From positions 611,007,065-611,071,064 of the forward strand of contig NC_081405.1 of the NCBI RefSeq assembly GCF_030272615.1: 64,000 nucleotides of DNA, written 5' to 3'. Below are positions 47,650-58,900 of the stretch, one piece after another. The translations under genes and the position numbers were made by a program. The notes beneath the pieces are model-generated. The model had not been told where the DNA came from, ran no database searches, and saw nothing but the letters and a program-made list of their open reading frames with translations. The stretch's first letter is position 1; each line of letters opens with the position of its first letter. This DNA comes from Cryptomeria japonica (lineage: Eukaryota; Streptophyta; Pinopsida; Cupressales; Cupressaceae).

Positions 47650-48866
47650 CGTAGAATCATAAATTTTCACCAGGCTAATTTAAACCTCATGTTTGTGCCC
47701 CTACTTTAGTGTTTCCTATCATCATCTCTGTTTTGGGTCTATTTGTGCCAATTCTCTAGTTGTGAGGCCATGAGCAACATTTTTTGGGTCTTACCATGGA
47801 ATACCCACATCATTTTAATATTGTTTTGGTGTTGATTGAGGTGGGACCAAGGCCTAGAATGCACTAGTTTGGACCATGGTGCCCCAAAACACCATGATCC
47901 CACTCAATCAAGCTCCAATTTGAAATGGCATTAGGGCTATATTTGATCGGTAGGATTTTATCCCTAGGGATGCTCATGACCATTGGAGGTCAACCTAATT
48001 GATAATTTACCTAGAACCCCCTCTATAAAGATATTTTATCAATCTATTTTAAATCTAAGAATTCTAAGTCTCCATCTACTAGTCTAACACTCTTGCATCC
48101 ACAAAGCATTCATCATCAAGCATTTTGAGAGATCTTCAAGGTTGCATATTCATCCTTCAACTATTATGGAGAAAAATTACACCAATCTTATACAAGGATG
48201 TGTGTGTGATTAGGGTTGTGTGTTTGTCATACCATTTCATAAAACATTTGTGATTAGATTTAAAGAAAAAAGCATCATGAACAATAAGTGCAGATCTATG
48301 GTATATCTATTCAAAATTAGTTTCAGTATTTGTACTATTTTATTCAAGGTTAATTCCTAAACCAGGGTTTGACTTAGGAAAACCCCTATTCCCAACATTT
48401 TCCCCCTTCTTTTTGTGCACAAGAAATAGGTACAAAGTTGCATTTGAGAGGGTCAACATAATTCACAAAGATGAACAAGTTTAGCTTTCAAACACAAGAA
48501 ATTCAAAGGACGATAGTGAATAGATACTACTCGGTCCCATAAAATTAGGTCAAACTTCTAGGAACAAATTTGTGGTATCTTATTTTTTCTAGATCTAGGT
48601 TGGTGTCTCCATATGACAATTGTAGCTCATTGTTTCCACCCAAACACTTCAATAGTCAACTATTTTACCCTAATCTTCTACAATCCAAAACAATTCAATT
48701 TAAGGAGGAAAGGACCCTATCAAAGTATCCTGAAATTTGATCAACATCTTGGTCTTGCAAGGATAGATCTATTATATTCCTCTCCTCCTTAATGTAATGG
48801 TGAATTAGGTCATATATTTGTTTTATTATATTAATTTAACCTTAACCCTAATTTTCCACCATCATA
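47650..48866 (+). repeat. 3' LTR of the Gypsy-like element
   Basis: A 1,217-bp LTR, collinear with 42773-43984. Its first T has become C (CGTAGAATC) and its terminal CACA has become CATA, both C/T transitions. ATAAT target duplication follows at 48867-48871. Confidence 0.88.
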
Positions 48867-48871
48867 ATAAT

Positions 48872-50219
48872 AAAATTAGATTAGTTGTTTGTTATTTTTG
48901 TTTGTTAGGTGTTAACTACTTATAGGGGAATTAGTTATTTCAAAGGCTTTATAAAGCCATTTCCATGATTGGTTGATATTGATGAAAGAATATTTGTTTG
49001 TAGATTTAAATTTTTCTCAATTCTCCAACATTTTGTATTAAAGTAGGTTTGGAAAGTGGTCTCTTTGGTTTTTACTTCACTCATGCCTTGTTTGTCCACA
49101 AAACCATTACCTTTTTCCATGCCCATTCACATGGTCTAAAGTCAAATGATAAAAACAAAGGACTAGTAGGATCTCTCACCTCTCATGCAAAATCTAGAGT
49201 TTGTAGTGTCCACCATTCTTACATGTTTGTCAATGATTCTCATTTGGATCCCATGCTCCTCACAGCAATCTCATTGACATCCACCATTCATGTGTATTGT
49301 CTTTCTCTTCCATTATATTCACACTTTCTGCAATTTTTCCTCTATTATGTTAATTTTGTTCATGCATAGATTTAGTCTTCTATTTACTGTTTAATGAAAG
49401 CCCCTTTGAATAATTTCTATAATTATATGTGGTTTCTATCCATCAAAAACTCCCACAAAGTATATGAGACCTCGGTCCAATGTGAAAGCCCTCACTTCAT
49501 TTGTCAAGGACACTGATCAAGTTTCTTAAGGATTGAATGACAAGGCTACAAAGAAAACGGTTTGGTGCGGTGAGTGTGGAGATAATTGGGCCATCAATAA
49601 GATTTGAGGAATTGTACAATGTTGATGTTGGTGTATTCTATTTTGGTTGGACTCCATCCCTCCTTTGGTAAATTTATCAAAAGCAATAAACAGGTATTAC
49701 TCCCACAAATTTTAGAAGTTAGCATAATATAAAAAACCTTTCTGGGATGTATTCGTTAATGTCATTTGAAATTATTTATAATGACACTTAAAATAGTTAT
49801 AATGGAAGTTTGACTGTGTCAAGAATGATGAGCTACATGGGATTTAGGACTCTGCAAAAGGACACTGATTGAAGGCATTGCACAAGTGTGTTTGAGAAAG
49901 TTTCCTACAAAACTTCTGCAGTGCCTTTCATCACCTAGCTTGATGTTTGGACACAAAGTTTAGAGTTGTCTAATTTGCATAAATTCAATGAAATGTTGGC
50001 AAGGCCTTGAAGCTTACCAATTATATCTTACTCATTTTAGTACAAAGATTGTTTTCATTTTGTTCTGCCCTGGCAACAGTGAAGGAAATTTTGGATGGAT
50101 GCCCAGCACCAATACAGGCAATCTTTCACAAACTTGTTTGCAATTATTAGAGGTTGACCCAAAATAAAATCTTTAATATCTGGGGCATGAGAATCCCTTT
50201 GAGATATTGCAGAGATTTT
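48872..50219. other. No supported gene
   Basis: About 1.35 kb with a 106-codon plus frame (49049-49369) and other short frames, none with motifs. The stretch 49500-50200 is less AT-biased than its surroundings and could contain decayed coding sequence, but nothing can be named. Confidence 0.4.
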
Positions 50220-50224
50220 ACTAT

Positions 50225-52017
50225 TGTAGTCACATAAATCTGTCCACTTAATTAAATGAATATTTAGTATTTATTTGATTATTTAACCATCAGTCAATAA
50301 TTAATTAAATTAATAGTTAATTAATTCATCTTAACCCTCTTTTCCTATTAATTAAATAAATTATTCAATTTATTTGATTTAATTCACTTAACCAAATTTA
50401 GACCATTAATTAAATAAATAAATCATATTTGTTTAATTAAATTTTCTCTCACATTTAAATAAATTAATATTTATTTAAATCCCCCAAAATCCCATCTCTC
50501 ACATTTAAATAAATTAACATTTATTTAAATCATCTTTATCCTCCACCCACTTGCATTTTCCTACAAATGCAAGTTGCACAACTATTTTAAATAAATAAAT
50601 TATTTATTTAAAATCCTATTTATCCTCACCCACTTGAAACCTTTAATGGTTTCCCTTAAAGTCTTCAAACTTAATGACTTCCTTCTAGAGTCTTCTCAAG
50701 CTTTTAATGGTTTCCCTTAAAGTATTCAAACATAATGGCTTCTTTCTAGAGTCTTCTCAAACCTTTAATGGTTTCTCTTAAAGTCTTCAAACTTAATGGC
50801 TTCCTTCTAGAGTCTTCTTAAGCCTTTAAAGGTTTTCCTTTAAAGTCTTCAAGCATTTAATGCTTTATCTTCCTTTTTCTCTTGTAAATAAATTAAGATT
50901 TATTTAAATCCAAAATTCACATTCATATTTAAATAAATAAATATTTATTTAAATATCTATCCAAATACAAATTACACCATTTAATTGAAATAAATTATTT
51001 TATTTCAATTGAAAATCCCAAAATTCCTCCCACTTGCATTCTCCTACAAAACCCACTTGCAATCCTAATCCCCTTCTAGATTCTTCTAACCCCTTCCTAA
51101 TTAGCCTAATCCATCCCCAAAATATTCTCACATTCCTAAGCAACTTGGAGTCACTTCTCAAAGCCCTCAAAGTCTTTGAAAGGCATTTAAGGCTTTAAGT
51201 CTTCAAAACCATTAAAGGCTCTTACATAACCATTTATGATTAGCTCACCTTTTACCTTTGTTTAGAGACTTTCCTCTAACTTAAACATCCTTTTGACTCA
51301 TGGGTCTCTTCAAATCATTTATTTCTTTGACTAAGGTAACCATTTAACCCTTGCACATTCATTTATCCCTTGGATAAAAGGAATATCCATTAACCTAACC
51401 CTAACCCAACCCTCTAGGGTAACCATCGTGTCCCCTCAAGCATTCAATGCTCCTTATCTCTCCTCTCAAGCCTCCTCATGGTGACACTTGTCAACATGGA
51501 ATTGGGTTGAAAGTCTCACATGGATTGAATATCTTTCAATCCTAACACTTGCTAAGATTGCTCAATCTTAACCCTCATTTCCCCAATTATTTTATAAACA
51601 GAACCCTTCTTCTCAAGCAAAGGAAGGAAGCATTAGAGTATTGTTGTTATATTGGTATTAGCATAGAGCTTTTTCATAGCATCACTATCTACATTTGCAT
51701 AACATTTGTTTATCATATTTAACCATCTTGAATCTCCATATGGCATCCATGGCTAAGTGCTAAAAGCTAAGAGCTACACTCATGTAGAACTTGGAGAGGA
51801 GAGGAACAAGGGAGGAGCAACTATGAGCATCTTGATTAGCATTTGGAGGAGTATAGTTTATCTATTCTATATTTGTATTCTTTCTATTTCATGCTTAATA
51901 TCTCTCTTGATATGCCTGTTTAGGATAATCTTTTGTTGCTAACACTAACGTTTGTTTCTTGTGCTCTTGTGTGTGTTGCCATCAAATAGATTTTCTAATC
52001 CTTTTTGCAGAGCATCA
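50225..52017 (+). mobile_element. 1.8-kb solo LTR with perfect target duplication
   Basis: The ends TGTAGTCACATAAATC and TTTTTGCAGAGCATCA are flanked by a perfect 5-bp duplication ACTAT (50220-50224 and 52018-52022). There is no interior and no second LTR, so this is a solo LTR. Its left third is packed with AATTAAATAAATTAATATTTATTTAAAT-type palindromes; the middle has a 61-bp minisatellite. A TATA-like TTTTATAAACAGAACCC (near 51593) followed by a less AT-rich stretch would suit the promoter and transcript start. The 61-codon frame at 51757-51942 lies inside and is not a gene. Confidence 0.86.
50635..50870. repeat. 61-bp minisatellite, about 3.8 copies
   Basis: TTTAATGGTTTCCCTTAAAG recurs at 50642, 50703 and 50764, with a diverged copy at 50825, at an exact 61-base spacing. 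Each unit also holds CTTCTAGAGTCTTCT. Confidence 0.92.
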
Positions 52018-52022
52018 ACTAT

Positions 52023-53440
52023 TAATCAACATGTTTATATAAAACCCGTAGGAATACACAACAGAGTGTATGTGACAAATAACGTGGGATGGAGATTTGA
52101 AGATATTGAATGATTGAGATCATTCATACAGATGTAAGGGAATTCTAAGACATACATAAACTATTATTGTTACATGAAAAAGAAAGGTTATTGGGATAAT
52201 AAAAGAGGAAAAAGCTTTAATATATCTTTTATTTTCCATATTAGAATCACTAGGAGATGATTCTCTTAGGCTTGAGTTTACCCCATTCAAGGAGATGCAT
52301 ATGCTAGTGATTATGAATAACTACACTTTCATGATCTATCCATGTTTAATGAAGAAAAAAAAGGGAACCATTACCCTCATTAATAGGCTTAATCTTTAAC
52401 AATCAATATTTTTAATCCATGTGGGGCATAATGGACAAATTTTTAAACAAGATAAGTGGTAAATTAAGGATAAAGTTGGAGAGAACTATTTGAATAATAT
52501 TTTGTTACATTAGAATTTTGTTCAAGAAGGTATGATTAATAAGGTCATTATGATGTTCCAATACCTATAAGGAAGGTATGATTAATAAGGTTCTAAAGCA
52601 CTTTTTAATACACATTACTATGTTCTAAGATCTATGAAAAGACTTGGAAATTGAATGAACAAGATCATGCAAATAAGATAATGTTAGAGTGATCAAATTG
52701 AGAACTATATTCTATAATGGATTGAGAAGTAAATACTGAGTAGAGGAATGCCTAATTCTTATATCCAACTAGTTTATGCTACCTTAATGTTTTTAAGGCT
52801 AAAGTGTAATGTTTGAATTTAATCTTTTGTACTCTTATATTTTATTTATGTTTTTACTAGATTTAATTTTCTTGAATTTTTATTTGAATAGTACAATTAG
52901 AAAACTAATTAAATTATGTAGTTCAATATTTTTTACAGATAATTTAAGAAATTTAGCATCAAAATTATATATGAATATAGATCTCATTATGTAGATCTAA
53001 TATAATATATTATGTAAGTTCAATTTAAAAATATGTATAAAGATTTATAAAAAAACTTATAAAACAAAAAAATTATATATATATAAAACAACTTTAATAT
53101 TTAATATAATTATTTTGAAAATTATTAAATAACTATACATAAATAACAATAGAATAAAATTATATAATAACTTGAAAAACTTTCAAATAAATATTAATCC
53201 AAAAATAAACAACCAACTAAAAACTTTGAAATAAATATTAATCTCAAAATAAACAACCGACTCTTACAATTTTATAAGAGAAAACATTTGCATCATATCT
53301 TTCTATGAATTTGATGATTGAAGAGAATATTATGGGCGATCAAAGTTTATGGATTTGTATTCATTGTGACAAAAATTCTACTATTGCAATGCCAGAAATA
53401 AGTATTCTATAGTTACAGCAACCACGTAAACTTTTCTCTA
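52023..53440. other. Very AT-rich sequence, no supported gene
   Basis: Short direct repeats (AAGGTATGATTAATAAGGT at 52528 and about 52573) and a (TA)n run near 53075; no gene supported. Confidence 0.5.
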
Positions 53441-53975
53441 TCGTTTTATGAGATCTAATAACAAATGCTTAAATTCGGTCACAAACCCCTATCTATTTCA
53501 CAATCTTTTAGTAAAAGCGTTTTCTCGTAAAGTAAATTACAGAGTTTATGGCACTTACAAATTTTCCCTGCTGCCTTTCCTTTCACCCTTATCTTCTCGA
53601 GGTCTTCAATATAATTATACTCTTCCCATGTCAGCGCCGGTTCACAGAAAAAAGATACAATCAGATGGATGAAGAAAAAGAAAAAGATAAAGATTTCTTC
53701 TAAGCAGGCTTAGATAACTTGAATAAGTCTTAAGCAGACGAAGAATTGGGTGCGACAGGAACTATAGATCTACGCGCAATGGATGGGAACAAGTAGAATA
53801 CGCTATTCAACTGACTATAACTAATTGACTGCGAAGGAATTTGGAGAATAGAAATGGAGAATGTGGAGAAGAGAAATAGAGTTGTTTATAAATCATAACA
53901 TGGAACAAACTGTTTTTGGATCCAAAATAGCTTATGGTAATATTAGACTAAACTTACTTTATGCAGAAGACACCG

Positions 53976-54042
53976 ACTATACTAGAAATAAGACTTGCAC
54001 ATTCTAAATAACTATACTAGAAATAAGACTTATATATTCTAA
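53976..54042. repeat. 35-bp tandem duplication
   Basis: ACTATACTAGAAATAAGACT occurs at 53976 and again at 54011, inside the DNA that replaced the B3 core. Confidence 0.85.
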
Positions 54043-54068
54043 CCTTATAGAAAATACCATTACAGGTC

Positions 54069-54099
54069 ATGGTGTTGTGCCAGATCTGCACAACACCAT
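54069..54099. repeat. Perfect 12-bp inverted repeat at the B3 deletion edge
   Basis: ATGGTGTTGTGC, a 7-base loop CAGATCT, and GCACAACACCAT. The right arm sits at the edge of the N-terminal B3 homology. Confidence 0.9.
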
Positions 54100-54330
54100 T
54101 TTTGTTGCTTGGGTTGACTGACATCCGGCTGATTGCACAGGCACTTCTTTTCTATCAACCTGGACTGATTTCCCTTCCAATCCCAAATAGAAGCAAGGAA
54201 ATTGAATTCCTCTGCGCCTCCCATTTCTTCTTTACCACCATCCTGGTTATTGAACTCCCTGCTGGAAATCATCGAGATCTGTAACTTTACAACTACGCGG
54301 CACACATCTAAGCTATGTCCCAAATCCCGA

Positions 54331-55212
54331 TTCTATTCCCGCGCCTAAAACCACACAAAGTCGCCCACCTTAAATTCCATGAGGGAAAAACAATAAAATA
54401 AAAAAGTTTGTCTTCAGATAAGATGAGCATTATCAAGGAGAGTGAGTCAGGAGCACATGGTATTCAAATCCTACTCAAAATCTGAGGTCATGTGTAAGAC
54501 ATGTGTTTCTAGTCATAATGAGACCTTGCATAGGAAACCATAATTGTACAGTGTATCTATCCATTCATGATATCGATTATTGGAAGAAAATGGGCCGAAG
54601 CCAGTGACATAATCGTCCACATCTAGAGCCACTGCACCTGTCCCGTCAAGTGAACTTGTGCGTTGTTGTCCACTAAATAACACATTTTTTCTGTAAAAGA
54701 ACTTTTCATGCCATCGTTTCACATCATCATCTTTTCCTTCTGTATTGAAGGACGGCGCCGAAATATTTTTCTTATTACCACTTGTGACTATATTAAAAAT
54801 GCAACAATCCAACGCTAGATTCATAACACCCAATGTTTGATTTCGCTGACTCTATTAATTATTAACTTGGATTCTGAAAATGATGAAATAAAATCTTTCA
54901 AGGGGAATACAATCTCCTATAATGGAGTAATTAGGCAAGCGTTGTTCTGAGTTCAATTCTAGTCAAAACTAGTTAGTAATAATAAGTAATAATTTTGAGT
55001 TCAATTATTGAATATTTATTTTTAATAAGTAATAATAAGTAATTATGTAGTAATTGTATTGATAAAGGAAGTTAAAGGTGTATTAACTGTTTGACACTAT
55101 CGCTATAAGAATTAAGGATCCTCTTACACAAAGCCCAAAAAATATGGCTCTGGGACGCTCTAGCTAGCGACAACCTCGCTTGTAAAATCCATCCATTAAT
55201 GGCTAGTTTGCT
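54331..55212 (-). other. Upstream of the B3 fragment; unrecognised frame 54513-54833
   Basis: A 106-codon minus frame (54833 to 54513) has mixed, globular-looking composition (GAVALDVDDYVTGFGPFSSN) but no family I recognise. It lies upstream of the B3 fragment in the same orientation, so it could be unrelated former coding sequence. The rest of this interval shows nothing. Confidence 0.3.
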
Positions 55213-55912
55213 TTGAGTAATACTCGAAATTGGTCTTTGCATAACCCAAATCACATCAAGCGTTTTCCTATTTCAGCTCCTCACTCTGATCGAGATTTCA
55301 TTAACAAAAGGTGGGAGAGTGGGAGTCCAAACCAGAGGTTTGAGGTGAATAAGGGAGCCTTCTCTCCATTTACAAACGACAAAGGAAAGTCCTGGTTGTC
55401 AACTGCCCTTCTAGTTCCTTCATTTTTTACTGGTCCCAATAACATTCCTATTCAAAATTTAGACAATCACAAAGTGACCAACTTAGGCTCTTCAAGGAGA
55501 AGGGATTGTGATACCAATCAGAAAATAGAAATGACAAATGCATACATTGCAAAGAATTATGAATGTTCCATATTGGTTAGGGAAAAAATGTTCCCTCCTC
55601 ATCCACATTTCAAGCATTCTTTTCAGAAAAGGGGATGAGATACGAAACACATCAGAGGATGGAATAAAAGGAAAGACATAGGTTTCAAAAAACTACTTCT
55701 ATCAAAAGTCCAAGGTCAGATAAACAAGAAAAGCTCAAGTAGCAACCTCTTTGTGATGTCTACGGATTTTATTGAAGGGAATGCTAGCTGCAAAGAAGAG
55801 AGGTAGAAAATCACTAAAAGCTTTAACATCAAAAGCTAGAAAAGCCATAGGTCAAAAAAGATCACCTCAATCTTAAATGCAACGAAGGGGAAGAACCTTC
55901 CCACTCAATTAT
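55213..55912 (+). pseudogene. Unrecognised basic hydrophilic frame
   Basis: A 141-codon frame (55213-55638) is followed in the same frame by further open stretches to about 55800 with stops between. It is rich in Asn, Lys, Ser and Arg and contains NLGSSRRRDCDTNQK and PHPHFKHSFQKRG. Composition resembles the N-terminal region of the LINE ORF1 near 18149-17805, so it may be a LINE ORF1 fragment, but no DUF4283 block is visible. It is cut off at 55913 by the Copia LTR. Confidence 0.3.
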
Positions 55913-58900
55913 TGTTGGATATTGTTGGTCATTATTGTTGCTAGTATATGTTGTTGTCATTGATGTCAATATATTCCTATGATTTGCTCTGGTGATTGCA
56001 GATTGGGAAGATTATCTTATCTAGTTTGTAGTATTTGTTTGTTGATCACTGTTTTGTAGAGTTCGGAATATCCTCCACTATATTGCGGTGTGATCAGATC
56101 TTGTGCTAAGTTTTTGGGATATTGTTTGGGATGGTATTATGTATCTTCATTTTAGATGGATTGTGATTTGGTGCTCCACAAGTTATCTTTCTTCTTGACA
56201 GTTGTTGATTGGTTGTCTTATTGAGCTTTCAGACATTGACCGATGAAGATTTCAAAAGTGATGTCGGTCCAATTATTTTGAATGATTCTAATGTGCTTGT
56301 TGGTGTTTCTTAGTCATGCCCTGTTTGTTTTGGAGATCTGCATTGATCGTTGTGTGAGTTTTTGGTGGTTTCTATCAACTAGTGATGATTTTCATGTTAT
56401 GCGGTTTTTTTGGTGGTGTGGCGTGTTACGGTTGATCTTGGCATGATTTTCAGTAGAGTTGTGAATTTGGAAAAAAAATTTAGGACCATTTTATTCTATG
56501 TAAACCATTATATTGGTTTGGTGGTCGATCTTTGTATCGTGTGATGTAAATTTGTAATTGAGGGTTGAGGGTTTAGCTGACCTTGTTGTCAAGGTTGATG
56601 ACTTGTATATATAGGTGATATAGTCATGTAGTATGGGTGTCGATGTTGCGTCTGTATTATCAGAGATTTTTGTGCGTGAAAAAGTGATTTATCCTTCGGT
56701 GTTGAGTTTGAGGTGAAAATGGTGTTGCAGGGAAGACATCTGTTCTTAATTGGAACTGTAATTAGGCATTTGGAGGTGCTATTGTAGAGAAGAAGATGCC
56801 ACTAAGAGGGGGGTGAATCAGTGGTTTTTTATATTTTAAACCTTTTAATCCTAAGTGTGAGTACCTGCTAACATTTTGAACACAAAGTAAATATACCAAT
56901 AAGATAGGGGAGGACATCAAGATGCAAGCACACACAAGGATACATCACATACCACTAGATATACGAATAAAAACTAGTATGGGAAAAACATCGATGAGAA
57001 ATGTTGCTAGAGTCTACCGATCCAATCCAACCTAACAATAAACAACTATATACAAAGTTTAGGGCACCAACCCAAGGAGAACCAACCCTTAAATTTAGGG
57101 TACCAACCCTTGGAGCATCAACCCTTTATTTTAGGGCACCAACCCAAGAAGCACCAACCTCTGATTTAGGGCACCAACCCAAGGAGTACGAACCCCTTAT
57201 TTAGGGCACCAACCCAAGGAGCACCAACCCCTACACCAAGCTCCAACTCAGTGATTACAATGAAATATATTAATTACAATAGTAATATCTTGGTTACAAA
57301 TGAGTTATGTATCCTCTCACAATCAAATCACTATCGATTCTTTACTCTGTTCTCTATCGATTCTCTACTCACACTGATCCTGCTCTCCTTCACTCTCTGC
57401 TACAACTTTACCGGTTGATTTCTTTTTCTATCACTATACCTCTTCTTTGTTGGCTCACTGATCCCAGTCTCTTCTCACACTTTCTCTACTCTCCTTTGCT
57501 CATTGTAACTTCCTTACCAGTTTAGACTTTACTGGTTTCATGGACTGTCAGACTCTACACTTGGTTACTGGTTACTCTGCTTTACCGGTCAAATCCTGCT
57601 ATGTGCTATGCCAGTTTTATGCTAACATTCACTCTGCACCATTTCACTCTTTGTTGCCTTTTGCCAGTTAGAGCACTACCGGTTCACACCACTGTCAAAC
57701 TTAGTGACAATCTACCGATTGCCTTCACCTTGCCGGTTAAACACTTCTTACCGGTTCCTTCTTCAACTCTCTTAGTTGCTTCAATATTTAGCAATAGACT
57801 CTCAGACTGATTGACTCTCTGATTGCACTCACTTCATTACCGTCACTCTCTCCTGCAAGAGCCACAAATTTGGTCTTCGATCTACACATTTATACCTCTG
57901 CATTCCCGCCAAAATGGACATTCAAACCTTGGCATGCTAGGCTTTTACTCCATCGACCATGAGGCATATCAAATCAAATCAAATCTCATCTTCAAGATTT
58001 ACAACCTGTAGCAAATCAAGCCTCACCACTCATATCTGTTCCTTCCGGCACACATCTTCTATCTTTGGCAGCCTATATCCTGAATTGTTGACCTTGTGTT
58101 TTTTCAATCATGTGCGTGATGCAATTACCTTCACCTACTCTGATTAGTCTGAACAGATATCTTGCTTCAATCAAGACATCAACAACTCATATCTTTGTCT
58201 TTTGATCTTCCTAGAGTCGCAACCCTCTGCAACTCACCTGTGATTTTCGCCAATTGCATTAATTGTCGACCCAACCACCAACTACCTCACCGACAACTTT
58301 GATGATGCACTATTCATTTACCACTTGGAGACCACATGGCATCTTAGTCGACATCCAACTCATCTGATCGGTCCACTATGTTGGTTTTGGTCCAGTCACC
58401 AACCAACCACGCAACCGGTATCAATCTTATGGTTCAACTTCCCTACCAGTTATACATTAACCAATCAATCTTAACACCACGCAGTGTCTTGTTCTATTGG
58501 TGGGATCACATCTTCCCACTCACCAAACATACCAATCCGCTGCATTTATCGAGAGTGGTTCTCCATGCATATCTTCATGAGGTGAGAGTCTTTCACCTTT
58601 GCCTCTTTGGTCACTTACTGGTTGACACACCACATTAACAATCTCCAATGCAGATCTTTTAGCATACTGGTATATGTTTACTAGTTGACATTACTCTTGT
58701 CTGCATACCGAAAACATCCTTGATGATACCATGCCATCAATCTTCAACTATCACGATTTGTGGCAACACCAATCTTCATCTATATTCTAGTTGCACTCTC
58801 TGTCTGCAATGTTGAATCTTTACTTCTTCTTCATTAGCCCAGACATCATCTCAACCAGTTTTTCAAAGTGACAAACTTATTACAACTTGCTCTTCCTCTT

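Larger units (their letters stand above)
42773..48866 (+). mobile_element. Complete non-autonomous Gypsy-like LTR retrotransposon
   Basis: LTRs at 42773-43984 and 47650-48866 are direct repeats (for example TTTTAATATTGTTTTGG and GTGGGACCAAGGC in both). The element is flanked by a perfect 5-bp duplication ATAAT (42768-42772 and 48867-48871). A candidate primer site TGGTGAACCCAAATCC begins at 43988, three bases after the left LTR. A polypurine tract AAAGTGGGGG (47635-47644) precedes the right LTR. The 3.7 kb interior holds one gag-like frame (44212-45414) and about 2.2 kb of non-coding, partly tandemly repeated DNA. Protease, RT and integrase are absent, so it must have depended on a partner. 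The LTRs differ clearly more than those of the gag-only Copia, so it is older. Placement in Gypsy rests on the gag-like motifs, not on an RT. Confidence 0.9.
53450..54330 (-). pseudogene. Decayed second copy of the RAV/NGATHA-like B3 gene lacking the B3 core
   Basis: Three blocks match the B3 gene at 20.9-22.1 kb, in the same order and orientation. The 3' part at 53470-53650 (GGCACTTACAAATTTTCCCT, CTGCTGCCTTxxxTTC, ATTATACTCTTCCCATGTCAG) matches 20910-21045. The C-terminal coding part at 53725-53830 (AGACGAAGAATTGGGTGCGA, ATTCAACTGACTATAACTA) matches 21238-21355. The N-terminal part at 54095-54300 matches 21810-22080, with residues GGKEEMG and NNQDGGKEEM against [10 protein letters not shown]. 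Everything between the C-terminal and N-terminal blocks, including the DNA-binding domain, is replaced by unrelated DNA (53835-54090). The homology reaches the 3' flank, so this was a genomic duplication rather than a retrocopy. No function remains. Confidence 0.82.

Noticed and set aside
42773-48866. A candidate membrane-protein gene at 44212-44556
   Set aside because: The same frame continues past one stop into gag-like motifs and is enclosed by an LTR pair, so it belongs to the element.
51385-51420. TAACCC-like words suggesting telomeric repeat
   Set aside because: Only two or three imperfect units inside a solo LTR, not a telomere array.
57001-57204. Repetitive 67-codon protein-like frame
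   Set aside because: It is the translation of a 35-36-bp minisatellite inside an LTR region.
50635-57236. Evenly spaced repeats that might suggest a CRISPR array
   Set aside because: The units are contiguous tandem repeats without unique spacers, and the window is plant nuclear DNA.
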